From positions 32,975,356-33,039,355 of the forward strand of contig OX463815.1 of assembly GCA_949825045.1 (NCBI GenBank): a DNA stretch of 64,000 nt. Direction: 5' to 3'. The notes below the pieces were generated by a model. The model was given only the letters and a program-made list of their open reading frames with translations, was not told where the DNA came from and ran no database searches. Shown here in pieces: positions 1-11,689 of the stretch. The position numbers and the translations under genes are program-made. The first letter of the stretch is position 1, and every line of letters starts with the position of its first letter. The DNA comes from Argyresthia goedartella (taxonomy: Eukaryota > Arthropoda > Insecta > Lepidoptera > Argyresthiidae).

Positions 1-1229
1 CACGTCAATATTATGTCTCTAGGATGTAGACCCAGCGAGCGCTGATACGCAAAGTGTGGGCACTATTGTTATAGTCTCACTGGCATACGAACCTTAGGTT
101 GCTATGCCAATGTAAGGTCTATTATATGGTATTTAGGATGGGCACGGCACCAAGGGCCTATGCAATTAACTGCACCTTCTAAGACGATATTGTTATAGAG
201 TACGCTGATTCAGATGATGAAGTAAATCATGCTTAAGAAAGCTATTTAGTTTTCTTGTTTCAATTCTCTGCAAGTCTACAGTCTGCTTTAAGTCTACAAA
301 TTGCTCAAGCCACAGCCACAATAGAATAGGTCGAAGACTGACATTGTGACAGTGACAGGATAGCGCGCGTGTGTCGTTTTCGTTTTCGCTCCCAAACGAT
401 ACGGGTTACGATTTTCAGTACAAAGGCAAAATCCTAATTACAAAAGGGCCTAGAAAGTAGTTTAAGGATGAATTTCAGCATGTCAAAAAAGTGAGTTTAA
501 AGACGATTATCTTGTCCCCTAAATAACATACAGTGTTGGCGTCATACAATGTTTTGTTTCTTATTTTGTGCCCTATTATGTTTTGTGAGTGGCCGCTACC
601 TATACCATTGTCCATGTAATGATAATATTTGACAAATTTGACCGAGCACATTGAGCATTTGACCAATTTGCTCGGTCAAATTGCTCGATCACTAATAACT
701 TGACGATGACATTAAATCTCTAGTAGTTGATGCGACGATGACAGCTACATGATTACATGACAGCGGAATTTCGAAATTCTTATTTTGTAGCGACAGCAAA
801 CTAAACTGCAATAAGTATACAGTATAAATAAATATCGACGACTTACTTTTTGAAGTGAATAACTTCTTTAGAAAGGTGGGTGGGGGAGAATGAGGGGTGA
901 CAACTGACAAGCTAAGAGCGGTGCCCTTATAAACGAATTAAAAAAAAGGGGGTTCTTAATTCGTTGGGATCTTTTATGTTGCTTTTAACCGACTTCACAA
1001 AAGGAGGAGGCTTAAATTTCGTCGTGTAACGTAACTGTCAATATTGCGGTGTTGCCTCTGCTGGTTGACCTTATGTGAATGAATGACTACGTCACTTCCA
1101 GTCGGTCACCGCTGACAGTTTACTTAGGACCGAGACGTCTTCGAGTAAAGTTGGTGACTCTTGATTATTTATGTAATATCCGAATATGTTTATTTTGTGA
1201 TACATTGTTTGAAAAACTAACCTTCACTT
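1..1229. other. No gene or named repeat recognised
   Basis: I see only short chance reading frames here, none with a recognisable motif, splice context or codon bias. The stretch is AT-rich non-coding DNA at the edge of the window. Decayed repeat sequence is possible but I cannot name it. Confidence 0.5.
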
Positions 1230-1830
1230 TTGAGATGCCGTACAGTCGGGATCTATGATTCTTTCGTATGTCTATCGATTTCTCCAAGACGGCTGGACCT
1301 TTTCGGAAAATCGTTTCTTGTTTGAAATTTCCGATTGGTCCCATTGTTATCATGGGGATTACAACAACGTCTAACGGAACCTGAACTGATCCGCAAAATT
1401 ACCATGACCATCTTAAATGAAGTCTTGGTATAAGGTAAATAAAGCCCATTGAGGCGTATTGAAATGGAAATGATTGCCATGGTTATGTGCTTGTTTTGAG
1501 CCTAATCTGTATCGCTAAAGGTGGCAGTATCCCCCAGGATCTAATGATGGGATCCTGGAGATTTCGAGGGAACTCTTCAAATATTATAGGCAGACCTATA
1601 GCGATGTTCGTATATGTCATAGCAACTCGTGAAATGGAACTGTTAATGAAGACCTCTGATAGGTATCCTACTGGTATGATAACTTTATTTAAGGTTGGTC
1701 ACTAATTTATTCCCGTTATTATGCATAATGGTCAAGGGAAGTGATGGTGACGTAGGTACCAGGAGAGCTTCTCAATAATTTATCAACGTGGGGCAGGATC
1801 TGATGATGGCATCAAGGAAAAATAAAGGGG
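1230..1830. repeat. Possible decayed interspersed repeat
   Basis: This stretch shares only short phrases (such as gatctgatgatgg) with the repeat at 15400-15735. The resemblance is loose, so this is a weak call. The short reading frames inside it have no recognisable protein content. Confidence 0.25.
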
Positions 1831-2091
1831 ACATTTTAATTAAAGAAGATACGTATGGGTAAGTTTTCGTTAAGGACTTCGTCCGCCATCCGCGTTGAAT
1901 TAGCTCAGGATAATTAAAACATCCATGAGTATCTAACCAAAAAGCATTTTTTTATTTTCGTCCACCATGACCATTCATGACATTTGCACAATAGTTATAA
2001 ACAACGAAGGAGTTTCTTGAGTGATGACGATGGAGTTTCTTGAGTGTGGAAAAACTATGATGATAAATATTTACTTCTCATGCAGTAACAG

Positions 2092-2958
2092 CCGCGCCGT
2101 GGTGAAGGACCCAGGCCCTGAGTCTTAATAGTAGTTTATGTGGCTGCTACATAATGGAGGGCATTAAACACTCGAGAGTGGGTTTATGAAACGAGCCGAA
2201 GGAGAGTTTCATAATAATATCACTTGAGAGTTTTAATGCCTAATTATGTACAGTTACATACACTAGTTTATCTACACACATATCATACACTCTTTGATGT
2301 GTTCAGGAACCGCATGTTTGACCGGCATTGTGGCTCTGCAGTTATTTAGCTTGTTCTGTAGTACCAACGTGCCGCAGGCGGGCGTCGGCGTTCGAAATTT
2401 GAATGTCAGTACCAACTTCACAGACAAACTAGGGGCGCACGCAGGCGGGCGTCGGCGTTCGTAATTTGAATGTCATAATATGCAGAAAAATTACACATTA
2501 TGGTCATAATGTGTAATTTTACAGATAAGAAATGAGTTTTTACCAAGTAGTTTAACATTATGCTGATCGTAACGTGCGGTTTTGTACGCAGTAAAGAGGG
2601 TTTATGATACGTGTGTAGATAAAGTTATTTATGTTATTTAACAACAAAAAAAACAGGTAACATAACAATAAGTTTTGAAGCTCACAAGGATCGAGATCGA
2701 GGCTCATAAATTAAATTACCTAATTCAATATACTTCTATAGACTACATTACATAGGCAGCGGCACCGCGCTCACAGACATATAATAAGATATGGCCGCGC
2801 TGTGGTGATGGGGCCAGGCCCTTTCTTAAGGTTATTTATGGTTTAAAAAAATAAAACAGGTAATATAACAAAAAAATAGAGCTCATTGAGGTCGAGGATT
2901 ATTATAATTATAAATTACCTAAGTCAATATAACTTCTATAGACTACATCATATGATTT
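2092..2958 (+). repeat. Direct repeat pair, one copy split by a MITE
   Basis: Two diverged copies of one sequence lie in tandem. Copy 1 is 2092-2128 continued at 2625-2750, and copy 2 is about 2790-2955. Both contain a ccgcgc-gtggtga block, a ccaggccct block, an A-rich aaacaggtaa block and the phrase acttctatagactacat. Copy 1 is interrupted by MITE-P while copy 2 is not, so copy 2 serves as an approximate empty site for the insertion. Confidence 0.6.
2129..2624 (+). mobile_element. MITE-P copy 1 (composite palindromic MITE, about 496 bp)
   Basis: This is a non-coding repeat present five times in the window (here, 37735-38303, 46674-47224, 48930-49432 and 63365-63826). It starts tagtagtttatgtg and ends gtgtagataaag. 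It has two palindromic halves. The left half folds around a gccgaaggc core with ttatgaaac and gtttcataa arms. The right half has subterminal inverted repeats (tttatctacacac type) and an inner palindrome acattatg/cataatgt. Ends were placed by comparison with the uninterrupted repeat copy at 2790-2955. No transposase is encoded, so it would need an autonomous partner. Confidence 0.75.
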
Positions 2959-2959
2959 A

Positions 2960-3790
2960 TTATTTTCCGCTACTACGTGTAAGTTTCGCGCACTTGACCC
3001 CTCGAACATCCACCATAAAGTTGCCCATGAGAATAGCACTCCATGCTTTTCTCATGGGCATCTTTATATATCTCCCCTTCGTAAAGGGCATGTGCAAACC
3101 AAAATCCACCATTCTTTTGCCAGATAAGTCTACAATTTTGTCCTCTATGAATTTGAGAGTCTCATTGATTATAAAATTGTCTTGCATACCCTCTAGCCTA
3201 TGTGCGATATCTTCCAACAGTTCGGCTTTATATTTTTCCCACAGCTGGAGAGGGTTAGAGAGTCCGCAAGTGCTCACTAAAATTGATACCAGCTCTCTGA
3301 GTTTTGCGGTAGAGCGGCACAATACGGCTTCTTCCATGGTAAGGTCTCAATGGTTGTCGTTTCCTAATAGCCCATGTACCTCACATACTTCCCTGAACGT
3401 CGCTCGCTCGAACCCAACAACTGTTTTAAGTTCCTGAAAGATTGTCGGTCATCGCACTTGATTGAGCAACATGTGTAGACAGTAGCATTCAAATTGGCTA
3501 ACGTTCACCATATACAGGCGACCCGGTGCATCTCCAGCCTTCACTCGTGGCCAGTCCTCTACAGATGTCCGCTGCACACGGCGCTTCCATTCTTTCCTCG
3601 ATGCGTTCCAGGTGTAGTATCTCGGCACTTCGGTTTATAATATAGTTTTCGCGAAGTTGTCAGTTAGCACAACTCGAAAGAAGAAGTTAGTGTTGTCTTC
3701 GGAGGTGTCGCCACTCTGTCGTGAAAATTGTGCTCCATGAAATAAACGCGCTATTGAGGAGGTGAACTGCTAGGTGAGTGACAATGATGT
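2960..3790 (-). pseudogene. Helitron Rep-helicase linker region, frameshifted
   Basis: Below the Rep domain the homology continues across at least three frames. First comes THLAVHL and VYFMEHNFHDRVATPP, then the YYTWNAS, VEDWPRVKAG and LYMVNVSQFECYC block. Next is FQELKTVVGFERATFREVCE, and last is the open stretch 3337-2960 (MEEAVLCRS, CGLSNPLQLWEKYKAEL, LSGKRMVDFGL). These are standard mid-protein Helitron landmarks in the right order. The frame changes near 3800 and again around 3440 show the copy is not functional. Confidence 0.75.
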
Positions 3791-3793
3791 CGT

Positions 3794-4522
3794 TCATGAA
3801 GTGGTAAGCCAAAGATTCACCATGCTTACATATCGGCCGGCCCTAAACATTTGCACTTCATCTCTGTGATTAATATTCGCATTGCCCGCTTGTCTCACAT
3901 CGAAAACTACTTGATCATTTATTTTATTCATATAATTGCATATATATTTTATGGCCTGCACAAAACTACAGAACTCTACATTAATATGGGCATCGAAGAT
4001 TTTGGTAAGAAGGGGAGAATAAGGCACAACCCAACAGTTATCCACCTGGATAACCTGACCACCTCGAATTATAAGATTAGCTGTGAGACCACCATCATGA
4101 GGTGCTCTTCGCCGGTAAAGGGGGTATCCATTTTCGCTGGTGAGCGTGTCCTTTAGTATCGCCCGCGGGTACTTTTTGGTACACTTTTCGTACTTCATGC
4201 ACGGAGATAGCGTATTTAGTGCACCGCATGGATCATGGATCATATTTTTTACAACGGTGTCATGTAGTTTTTTGTAAACGTTGGCATCAGGGATTTCTGC
4301 ACTAATTATATCGTCTATTTGGCTTGGACGCAATTTCTCTTTAAGCCACAATAAGAGGTGTACGTACATGGGGCAGACCACACTTTTGCCACTCAATAGA
4401 ATACATGACTGCATTTCTCCATATATTCTTCCTTTTGTTAGTACAGCGACTAACTTCTGTACTTTTATTTTGAATACTCTTGCAATTATGTCATGTCTAT
4501 CAGTTGATTTTTGGCCAGGCAT
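3794..4522 (-). pseudogene. Helitron_like_N (Rep) domain fragment
   Basis: An open frame of 242 residues carries the Helitron N-domain: HLLLWLKEKLRPSQIDD, SAEIPD, VKNMIHDPCG, PCMKYEKCTKKYPRA, GYPLYRRR, VDNCWVVPYSPLL, HINVEFCS and IKYICNYMNK. The residue run HLLLWL matches the usual HxxxWL step. It continues upstream in another frame because of an extra 4-bp CTAA next to the duplication (near 4566), and breaks downstream at about 3794 after GRYVS. No intact catalytic protein is possible. Confidence 0.85.
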
Positions 4523-4568
4523 GAGTACAGCGATAATCTCTGCCCATGCCGGGTTGCATGTTAGTTAG

Positions 4569-4880
4569 TGTGACAAATAGATTAGGGCGGCCATAGTCCC
4601 GTACGAATGCAAACGCATCTTGCGTATAATCATGGAGATATCTTGGGCTGTTCACAACTGAAGAGGGGAGTATAACGAATTGCCCAACATCACTGACATT
4701 AACTTGCGGATTGTTCCTTACAGCGTGACAAATAGATTAGGGCGGCCATAGTCCCGTACGAATGCAAACGCATCTTGCGTATAATCATGGAGATATCTTG
4801 GGCTGTTCACAACTGAAGAGGGGAGTATAACGAATTGCCCAACATCACTGACATTAACTTGCGGATTGTTCCATACAGCA
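4569..4880. repeat. 156-bp perfect tandem duplication inside the Helitron
   Basis: A unit starting gtgacaaatagattag occurs at 4569 and again at 4725, giving an exact 156-bp period (52 codons). The two copies differ by about one base (ttgttcctta against ttgttccata). In the Helitron frame it repeats the NPQVNVSDVGQF to RPNLFVT segment. The junction creates a TAA stop. High identity implies a recent event. Confidence 0.9.
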
Positions 4881-5214
4881 TCTTACAAATGGATGTGGTT
4901 TTCTGCACGCAACTTGCTTTGGTTTAAGGAAATGTGCCTTAAACGCTCACTTTCAATTATTTCGTACATGTCAACTAAGAACTGGTGCAGAAGATGATAA
5001 GCATAGAAGTCCATGGAGGAAACTTTTTTGTTAGGTATTGGTTGTCTAGTCTGCGGATTCGTCTGTGGCATCTCAAAATTATACCCTTCCTGGCCTTTCC
5101 AAAATATAATGGGTTTTGTAGAGCATCGTAGAACCTATGCGTATCGGCAATGCGAGATAGCTGTCCATCGTGCGCGCGCAGCGCAATGTCCCCGCCGGCG
5201 GTGGAATAACTAAA

Positions 5215-5690
5215 AAGATAAAAATTGCGGCGACTTTTAAAAAATCTGACTACAGAATCATTATTGGACTTCAACCGGATACCCAGATATCGTTTTTGCA
5301 GCAAATCGGACCAGTTACTAAAAAGTTCAAAATGGCGGCCACTTTTTCAAATTATGACTTTAGAATCATGATTGGACTTCAACCGGATACTCAGATATCG
5401 ATTTTGAAGCAAATCAGACCAGTAACTAAAATTTTCAAATTGGTGGCAACTTTTCAAAATCCGACTTCAGAATTATGGTCGTGCTCCTACCGGATCCTCA
5501 GATATCGATTTTGAAGCAATTCAGAACAGTAACTAAAAAGTGCAAAATGGCGGCGATATTTTCAAAATCTGACTTCAGAATCATGATTAGATCCCAACCG
5601 GATCACCAAATATCGATTTTGAAGTAAATCGGACCAGTAACTAAAAAGTTCAAAATGGCGGCCATACACAACTTCATCCCCTATTTCATT
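5215..5690 (+). repeat. Four diverged tandem units of about 108 bp
   Basis: The motif series accggat, cagatatcgatttt, ggaccagtaact, then ttcaaaatggcgg recurs near 5272, 5381, 5487 and 5597, with spacing of 106-110 bp. Single or inverted units of the same type lie at 39660-39885. The open frame across it is only a by-product. It abuts the RTE-like tail at 5690-6130 and may be that element's upstream portion. Confidence 0.75.
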
Positions 5691-6130
5691 CCTTCGAGGG
5701 TGGAAATTTCAAGAACGCTCATTCATTCATTTTAATCTTCAGTCTAAACACAAAATTTGAACGGACTTTCATACAAAAAATACCCCCTAATTTAACCCCT
5801 TAGGGTTAGAATTTACAAAAATCCAGCCTTAATCCTTTTCTTCATTATAAATGGAACATCTATGCAAAATTTCAGCTTTATTGGTTCAAGGGTTTGGGCT
5901 GGGCGTTGATGAGTATCATAAACCGAGAAAACATTACCTTCCTTCTGGTGCAGTCGGATAAAAAGTATCCCATATGTTAATCTAGCTCATAAACTATCTC
6001 TGTGCTAAAATTCATTCAAATCCGTTCAGGCGTTTTAGCGTGATTGAGGCACAAACACACAAACATCCAAACATCTAAACATCCAAACATCCAAACATCC
6101 TAACATCGCTACTTTCACATTTATAATATT
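5690..6130 (+). mobile_element. RTE-like LINE 3' tail
   Basis: Non-coding sequence has the style of RTE-clade LINE tails: catcccctattt, ccccttagggtt, gcaaaatttcagc and ccgttcaggcgttttagcgtgattgag. It ends in a short tandem run of acatccaa units (6058-6105). No ORF is retained. The call rests on recalled family style rather than an alignment. Confidence 0.5.
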
Positions 6131-7794
6131 AGTTAGAGTGTTATTGAAGTCAGTTTTTTTTTAAGTTTTACTTTTTCTTTAAATTATTAGGAATACAACT
6201 ATACAGATACCCGTGTAGTTACCGTCCTGAAATATTCTTGCTAGTCTGCTACGGACGTGTTAACGAGGCAAAGTTTTACACCTACCACGGAAGTTGAGCT
6301 ATTCCGAGGTTTACGCGTCACTTTATTCAACAACAAAAACTTTTCTACGTGCTTGCTGGATATTACCACAGATACTATAATATATTACTAAGCCCAGATA
6401 AGAAGGAAACTTGCGACTCTTATGCAGAGTTTTACTGAGTAATAGGTATTTCATGTCGTACTTCTCCCCAAGAAGATGTTATAAAATGCCAGGAAGTCTA
6501 TTTTATTTTAATGCCTTCATTATGTATGAATATTTGAAAACTACGTACCGGCCATAGTCAGGCACTAAGTGAATCAATAATCCAAATTTGAATTTACATA
6601 CAAATCATTCACTAAGTGATCCTTAATGAATCATTAAACGACTTTGGGTATGGCTGTTAGATACAAAATACACAAAATACAAAACATGGGTATGGCGGTT
6701 GGATACAAAATACGTAAGTTGTCGACTTGCGAAAAGAAAACGACGCGTTAGTCTTTTGTTTGTGGCGGCCATGTTTGGGATCTAACGTCACAGAATACTT
6801 AATAGTACTACGTACCTACTAACGTTTGCTTTTTGATGAATGAAATTGTCGAGAATTTTATTGTTGACGCAAATGCATTCAAATGAGATTGCCTGCCTCG
6901 AGTCATCAATACCACAGTTCCACAATACCATCACCAATAAAACCAACTTCGACTCAATACAAATAAAAATACGAGTTTATTTTGCCAATTTCGTTGCTTC
7001 TGTGATGTTTTATTTTACAACCATTTTACAGCTGTCATTTTGACTATGCACTAAAATATCCTATGATTGACTCCTGCATTTATAACATCGCGTGGAACGG
7101 TCCATTTATTGTTACTTTTTCGTGCCACGCAGGAATATGAAAGGAAAAAGGAAAAAGTAGATTTGCTTTACCAATTTTTGATTAATTATTTTCAAATCTG
7201 CTTCCCTCCAGTGTATGATGCAAGAAAATTTCACCAGCAGTTATTAAGTTCTTTAACTACCCACCCTCGCTCACGCCTGAAAGTACTTAGCTACACAACC
7301 CGATTAACCAGCTTACATAACTATTTTCAAGCTTTAACTACTCATTTTATTTATCACCACTTAGTTTAATGCTTTCGAGGCGCAAGCAAACTACAAGACA
7401 ATCACAATATCTTTGCACCTAGATGCATGATGTCCTTACGTACGGAGCGACGTCTCGTCCAGCGAGATTCACAGATAAAGTTACCTTGTTGTAGATGTCT
7501 TATAGCATCTAGATCTAGCACGGGTACTAATGGTGGAAAATTGTCCAGATGCCGGCAATGCGAGCGGGGCAAATGAGAAAAGTTCCCGAGACTCCCGATA
7601 CTCCCGATGCCCGTGGTTGTAACTGAGCCGGAACGTTCGAGAACTTTTAATTAATTGTGCTAACACTAATGAGGGGGAGTTACAACCACGTCGTGAACGG
7701 GGACCGGATTTTTTATTGGGATTGGTAAGATCGTAGTATCGATACAGATGAATATTATAATATGCATATTTGATACGTAGATATAAAAAAATAT
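6131..7794. other. No gene recognised
   Basis: AT-rich DNA with only short unsupported reading frames, the longest about 100 codons at 7067-7369 with no known motif. I see no splice-consistent coding series, RNA gene or transposon protein. A small duplication of a tacaaaatac phrase near 6660-6710 is the only structure noticed. Confidence 0.5.
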
Positions 7795-8040
7795 TTTTCC
7801 GCCTTCTAACCTCAAAATAGAACCTTCGCCGCTTGGTTTGTGGCTCTCTGGCGGAAAAAATATATGGCTAACTCGTTCGAAAAGGCTTCTTTACGAACCT
7901 CACTACGACCCACGCCTTCGGCTCGTGACGAAAACTTCTCGGTTCATAAATATAAGCCTTTGCGAGCTCGTAGGAAATCTACTATTATTAAATTGTAATA
8001 CTTTGTCGTTAAACCCTTTTACATAACAGCAAAGATATTA
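7795..8040 (-). repeat. Interspersed repeat R-H, copy 1
   Basis: The reverse complement of this stretch resembles 40670-40900. Shared blocks are gcctttgcgagctc, acgccttcggctcgt, ttacgaacctc and the gcggaaaaa block. The gccttcggc core is palindromic, as in MITE-P. The copies are non-coding and their ends are not defined. Confidence 0.6.
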
Positions 8041-9233
8041 TTAAGCCAGTTATAAAATCCGCATTTTGTGTTTAGACTTAAAATCAATAAAAATCCGTCA
8101 TATTGAGAGTAGTCACATCCAAAAGTTTATGACAAATTGACGAAAAGTGTTCAAGGAAACTATTTTTTTTTCACAAACGGTCCATTTTAGTTAGTGATTT
8201 GTAGCCCAGGAAATTTACAGTTTCACCTCGGAAAGTGAAATAATAAGTTGGAAACTTGCATATCCTTTATTTTGGCAACCTTCGGCCCTGTTTCAGGAAG
8301 TCCCGATAAGCCCTACTAAATAGATAAATCATACATTTTGTATGCTAAATAATAGATGAACCTGTCACATAGAGAACATATTAAAACTTCGTGAAACTAC
8401 TGATAGTCTGGCAACCCCAGTCGTAATATTTTATTATACGTCTGTGAGCATCAAAGAGTATATAATTTACTACGTAAGAGGTGAGCATTGTTCTGTGTTG
8501 TGAGCTGACGTTGTAAACAGCTCTGAAGTTTTATTTTAATTAAACTAGTCAAAATAGCTTTTCTGCACGAGTAAACTTAATTTAAGTAGTAATTAGTGAT
8601 TAAATAATATCTTGATAAAAAACAGCTGTGCAAGCTTACACGTTTTGGAAAAAACAAGACCGATGGTACCGGCCGTGTGAACTGTCAAAATCAGTTCAAA
8701 TAGCAACGACGAAAACGGGGGAAGTATGGTTTTATTTCTGTATTTATACCAATTATCTCACCTTTCACACCCTTAACTAACTGAAACATATAACAACAAC
8801 AACATAAATATCTACATGCACATACATTGCTTCTGGCCCCACACTAGGATACCCTGTGTCGTGGGAACCAGACACAGCGACGTCACACACATAAATATCC
8901 AAGAAATGTTTTTTTTTATCTCCAGCCGGGGATTGAACAGGGTTGGGTCTTATATAAGACACATTGAAATTTGAAGATTGGAGTACTTAGGTAGTTAGGG
9001 GGGGTCCTTAGCTATCCTCTGATACCGTTTTCTGATTTAGGAAACATCATTTTAGCACTTTAATTATAAAATATGTTTACGCGATTTTAAAACTTGGCCA
9101 ATCTCGGAACGACAAATGTCAAACCCAAAAGCTCCAACGTTGGATATTGGTACATGATTTTAGTGCAAATTACAAGATTTTGTTGTAATGGTAGAAATTT
9201 GCGTCAGCAATTTTGTATTTTCTGACTTATTGA
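8041..9233. other. No gene recognised
   Basis: Non-coding AT-rich sequence with no recognisable protein, RNA gene or repeat family. Reading frames are short and lack any motif. Confidence 0.5.
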
Positions 9234-9977
9234 CTTGCTCATTTCATTCCGATTCCTTCCGTATTTCGTGAATGTTCTGTTGCGCTCTCGTTTTATCCGT
9301 GATTCTCTGGATGACTTTGGCTTTGTTTACTTACTAACTACTTTATGGAGTTTATCAGAACCAAATTGGTTGCTTTAGGTCACTTCGTGTTTAAAAACTA
9401 AAGATAGGTTTGTAAGGTTTACACGTTACAGCAGACCCGGGAGCCGGAGCGAAGCGGAGCGGAGCGAGGCGACCCCCTACTTGCTAATTTCATTCCGATT
9501 CCTTCCATGTTTCGTGAATGTTCTGTTGCGCTCTCGTTTTATCCGTGATTCTCTGGATGACTTTGGCTTTGTTTACTTACTAACTACCTACTTTATGGAG
9601 TTCATCAGAACCAAATTGGTTGCTTTAGGTCACTTCGTGTTTAAAAACTAAAGATAGGTTTGTTAGGTTCACACGTTACAGCAGACCCGGGAGCCGGAGC
9701 GAAGCGGAGCGGAGTGAGGCGACCCCCTACTTGCTCATTTCATTCCGATTCCTTCCATGTTTCGTGAATGTTCTGTTGCGCTCTCGTTTTATCCGTGATT
9801 CTCTGGACGACTTTGGCTTTGTTTACTTACTAACTACTTTATGGAGTTTATCAGAACCAAATTGGTTGCTTTAGGTCACTTCCTGTTTAAAAACTAAAGA
9901 TAGGTTTGTTAGGTTCACACGTTACAGCAGACCCGGGAGCCGGAGCGAAGCGGAGCGGAGCGAGGCCACCCCCTACT
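9234..9977 (+). repeat. Three tandem copies of a 246-250 bp unit
   Basis: Units start with cttgct at 9234, 9480 and 9730. They are nearly identical. The middle unit has four extra bases (a doubled ctac) and there are a few point differences. Each ends in a GC-rich block built from gagcgaagcggagcgg and gaccccctac. There is no coding potential. High identity indicates recent amplification. Confidence 0.9.
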
Positions 9978-10160
9978 CTTGGCAACCCCTCCTCCAACCC
10001 CTCTCCTCCTCCAACTCCCCCGAAATCCAAAAAATGTAGGCATTTTCTTCAATCTTTGGACCTCCATAACATAAAAACTAGTGGTTTCCTAAAAGGGGGG
10101 GTAGGTGGGGGGACCTCCCCTCCCTCACCCCTCCCCCCTCCACGCCCCCCTCCCCCAAAT
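9978..10160. repeat. C-rich low-complexity stretch
   Basis: The plus strand is dominated by runs of C and CT either side of a short A-rich gap, with one G7 run near 10096. The proline-rich frames on both strands are by-products of composition. Confidence 0.8.
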
Positions 10161-10189
10161 TCAATGTGTCTTATACAAGTACTTACCCA

Positions 10190-10300
10190 TTGAACACGGG
10201 ACCTTTCGCATGGTATATGGTACTTTCGCTTTCGCAGAGCCACTACCGCTGCGCCACAGAGGTCGTCGTGTTCGACGAAACCTTCACTTAATTGAAACGC
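10190..10300 (-). mobile_element. tRNA-derived SINE head fragment
   Basis: On the minus strand there is an A-box-like tggcgcagcggtag followed about 40 bases on by ggtcccgtgttc, which resembles a B box (internal RNA polymerase III promoter elements). The tRNA fold is not preserved, so this is a SINE-like relic rather than a tRNA gene. Confidence 0.5.
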
Positions 10301-10507
10301 TTGCCGTACACTCACTCAGGTACCGTTTTGTCTCTCTTTACTTGGCAAAAACGGTAGCAAAGTTGAAAACGGAACGTTCAACCTCATTCAACAAAAACAC
10401 ACACTTTACAGCTTCAGTGTGCAGTAAACTCCCTAGTATCCGCTACTATTCCACCCAGTCATACTCTGACACCTATTCGCGGTTATTTTCAAGCGAAAGG
10501 GTGTAAT

Positions 10508-11640
10508 GCTGACCCAGATCAAGATGAGCACACGCGAGGTGGAGTTGAAACTGAAAGCGACCTTGATGGAGCTCAAGAAGAGCCAAGAGATTTTCGACAC
10601 ATTTCTACAGGAGCGAGATGAGTGTGAAGAGGAGATATAGAAGCAAATAAAAAAATATGCCTTAAAAGAAGAGCTCAATGAGTTGGACATCCAATGCCAG
10701 GATCTCAGTGCCCAGAGAGATTAACTACAACACCAAGTCGACTCATTTCACAAGTGTCACGATGTCCACCATATAGCCTTGCAACGCATAAAATCACTTG
10801 AGCAACAGCTTGCAGAGGCACAATACGAGCTTCAACTTTTTAGCGAGCGGGAAGAACATCGAGACTATGCTACAACCAGGGCCTTATATAATGAGGTCAT
10901 GAACCAAACTGGCATACCAACTATTGACCTAACAGCTTGTGATACCTCCTGCACCATAAAGAATTCAAGTTCCGTGAAAATGATCAGTGCAAATAAGATA
11001 AGAAAATATATTAAAACTAGAAAATATATCCAGAAAGTACAAAGACTTGGGAAACAAAGCCGTAAGAACATGGAAAGTATACCAGTGCATAGACAAAAAT
11101 TCTAATTATTTGCTGAAGTGTCTGAGTGTCAGAAGGAACTACTTACCAGAAAGTAGAGCAAGAGCTAGCCCGGGCTGAACTACAATGTCAGTTGGAAAAT
11201 CTGCAATATGAGTTAATGGACGTCATGTGCAAGTTCTCAACAGTGCAAACTCAGTATGATGAATGCATCTCATCAATGAATGCGTTGATTGCACTAAGCA
11301 AAAACAATCTTGAACGCTTTGAGTCCTTGTGTCACACAACATGGAAGAATCTAAACAAAGATTGTCTCTGCCACCCCTGCCACCACCACAAGACCTGCCG
11401 GGGAAAGCAGCTTTACAGTTGCACCCCCAGCAGAGGAAGAGAACTGAAACAGCCAGCGGGCAGGCTTGCTTGTCTTCACCGTGGAGCGTGCCCGTCACAC
11501 CGGCCTCCATACAGAAGGGATCCAGCACAGCCGCCTGGAGTCAAGGCAGGCGGTCCATCGGTAGCATCAAATGGAACAATGGGCCATAGCAACACGTCAA
11601 CCTGTGACGCCTTAGATGGACATTGACAAACAACACCCTC
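10508..11640 (+). pseudogene. Coiled-coil LINE ORF1-like pseudogene
   Basis: A long heptad-like, Glu/Lys/Leu-rich reading frame begins about 10508 (TQIKMSTREVELKLKATLMEL). It is broken in frame by TAG at 10638 and TAA at 10722 and resumes at 10779 (IKSLEQQLAEAQYELQLF) until 11105. A second frame continues with more coiled coil (AELQCQLENLQYELMDV) to about 11350, then a Pro/Gln-rich segment. It precedes an RT fragment on the same strand (11690 onward), so it is probably that LINE's ORF1 or N-terminal region. Alternatively it is a decayed host coiled-coil pseudogene. Confidence 0.55.
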
Positions 11641-11689
11641 CAGCAACCCGGATCCTAAACATGGTGCCTTTAAGACCATAGTGAACTCA

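Larger units (their letters stand above)
2960..5213 (-). mobile_element. Broken Helitron, Rep/Helitron_like_N part
   Basis: Minus-strand translations in several frames match the Helitron replicase/helicase protein. In order from 5213 downward there is an N-terminal segment, a Helitron_like_N domain (4522-3794), a linker with the phrases YYTWNAS, GRLYMVN and CYCLHMLLNQV, and a segment ending in VDFGLHMPF (to 2960). Known Helitrons encode a rolling-circle HUH nuclease fused to a helicase. The helicase motifs are not seen here, so this is a truncated copy. It carries a 156-bp tandem duplication, premature stops and frameshifts, and is dead. The element's TC and CTRR ends were not located. Confidence 0.85.

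Noticed and set aside
2886..3437. 183-codon plus-strand ORF
   Set aside because: It is the antisense shadow of the Helitron coding region, which has clear homology on the minus strand.
10049..10315. Proline-rich ORFs on both strands
   Set aside because: By-products of the C-rich low-complexity tract.
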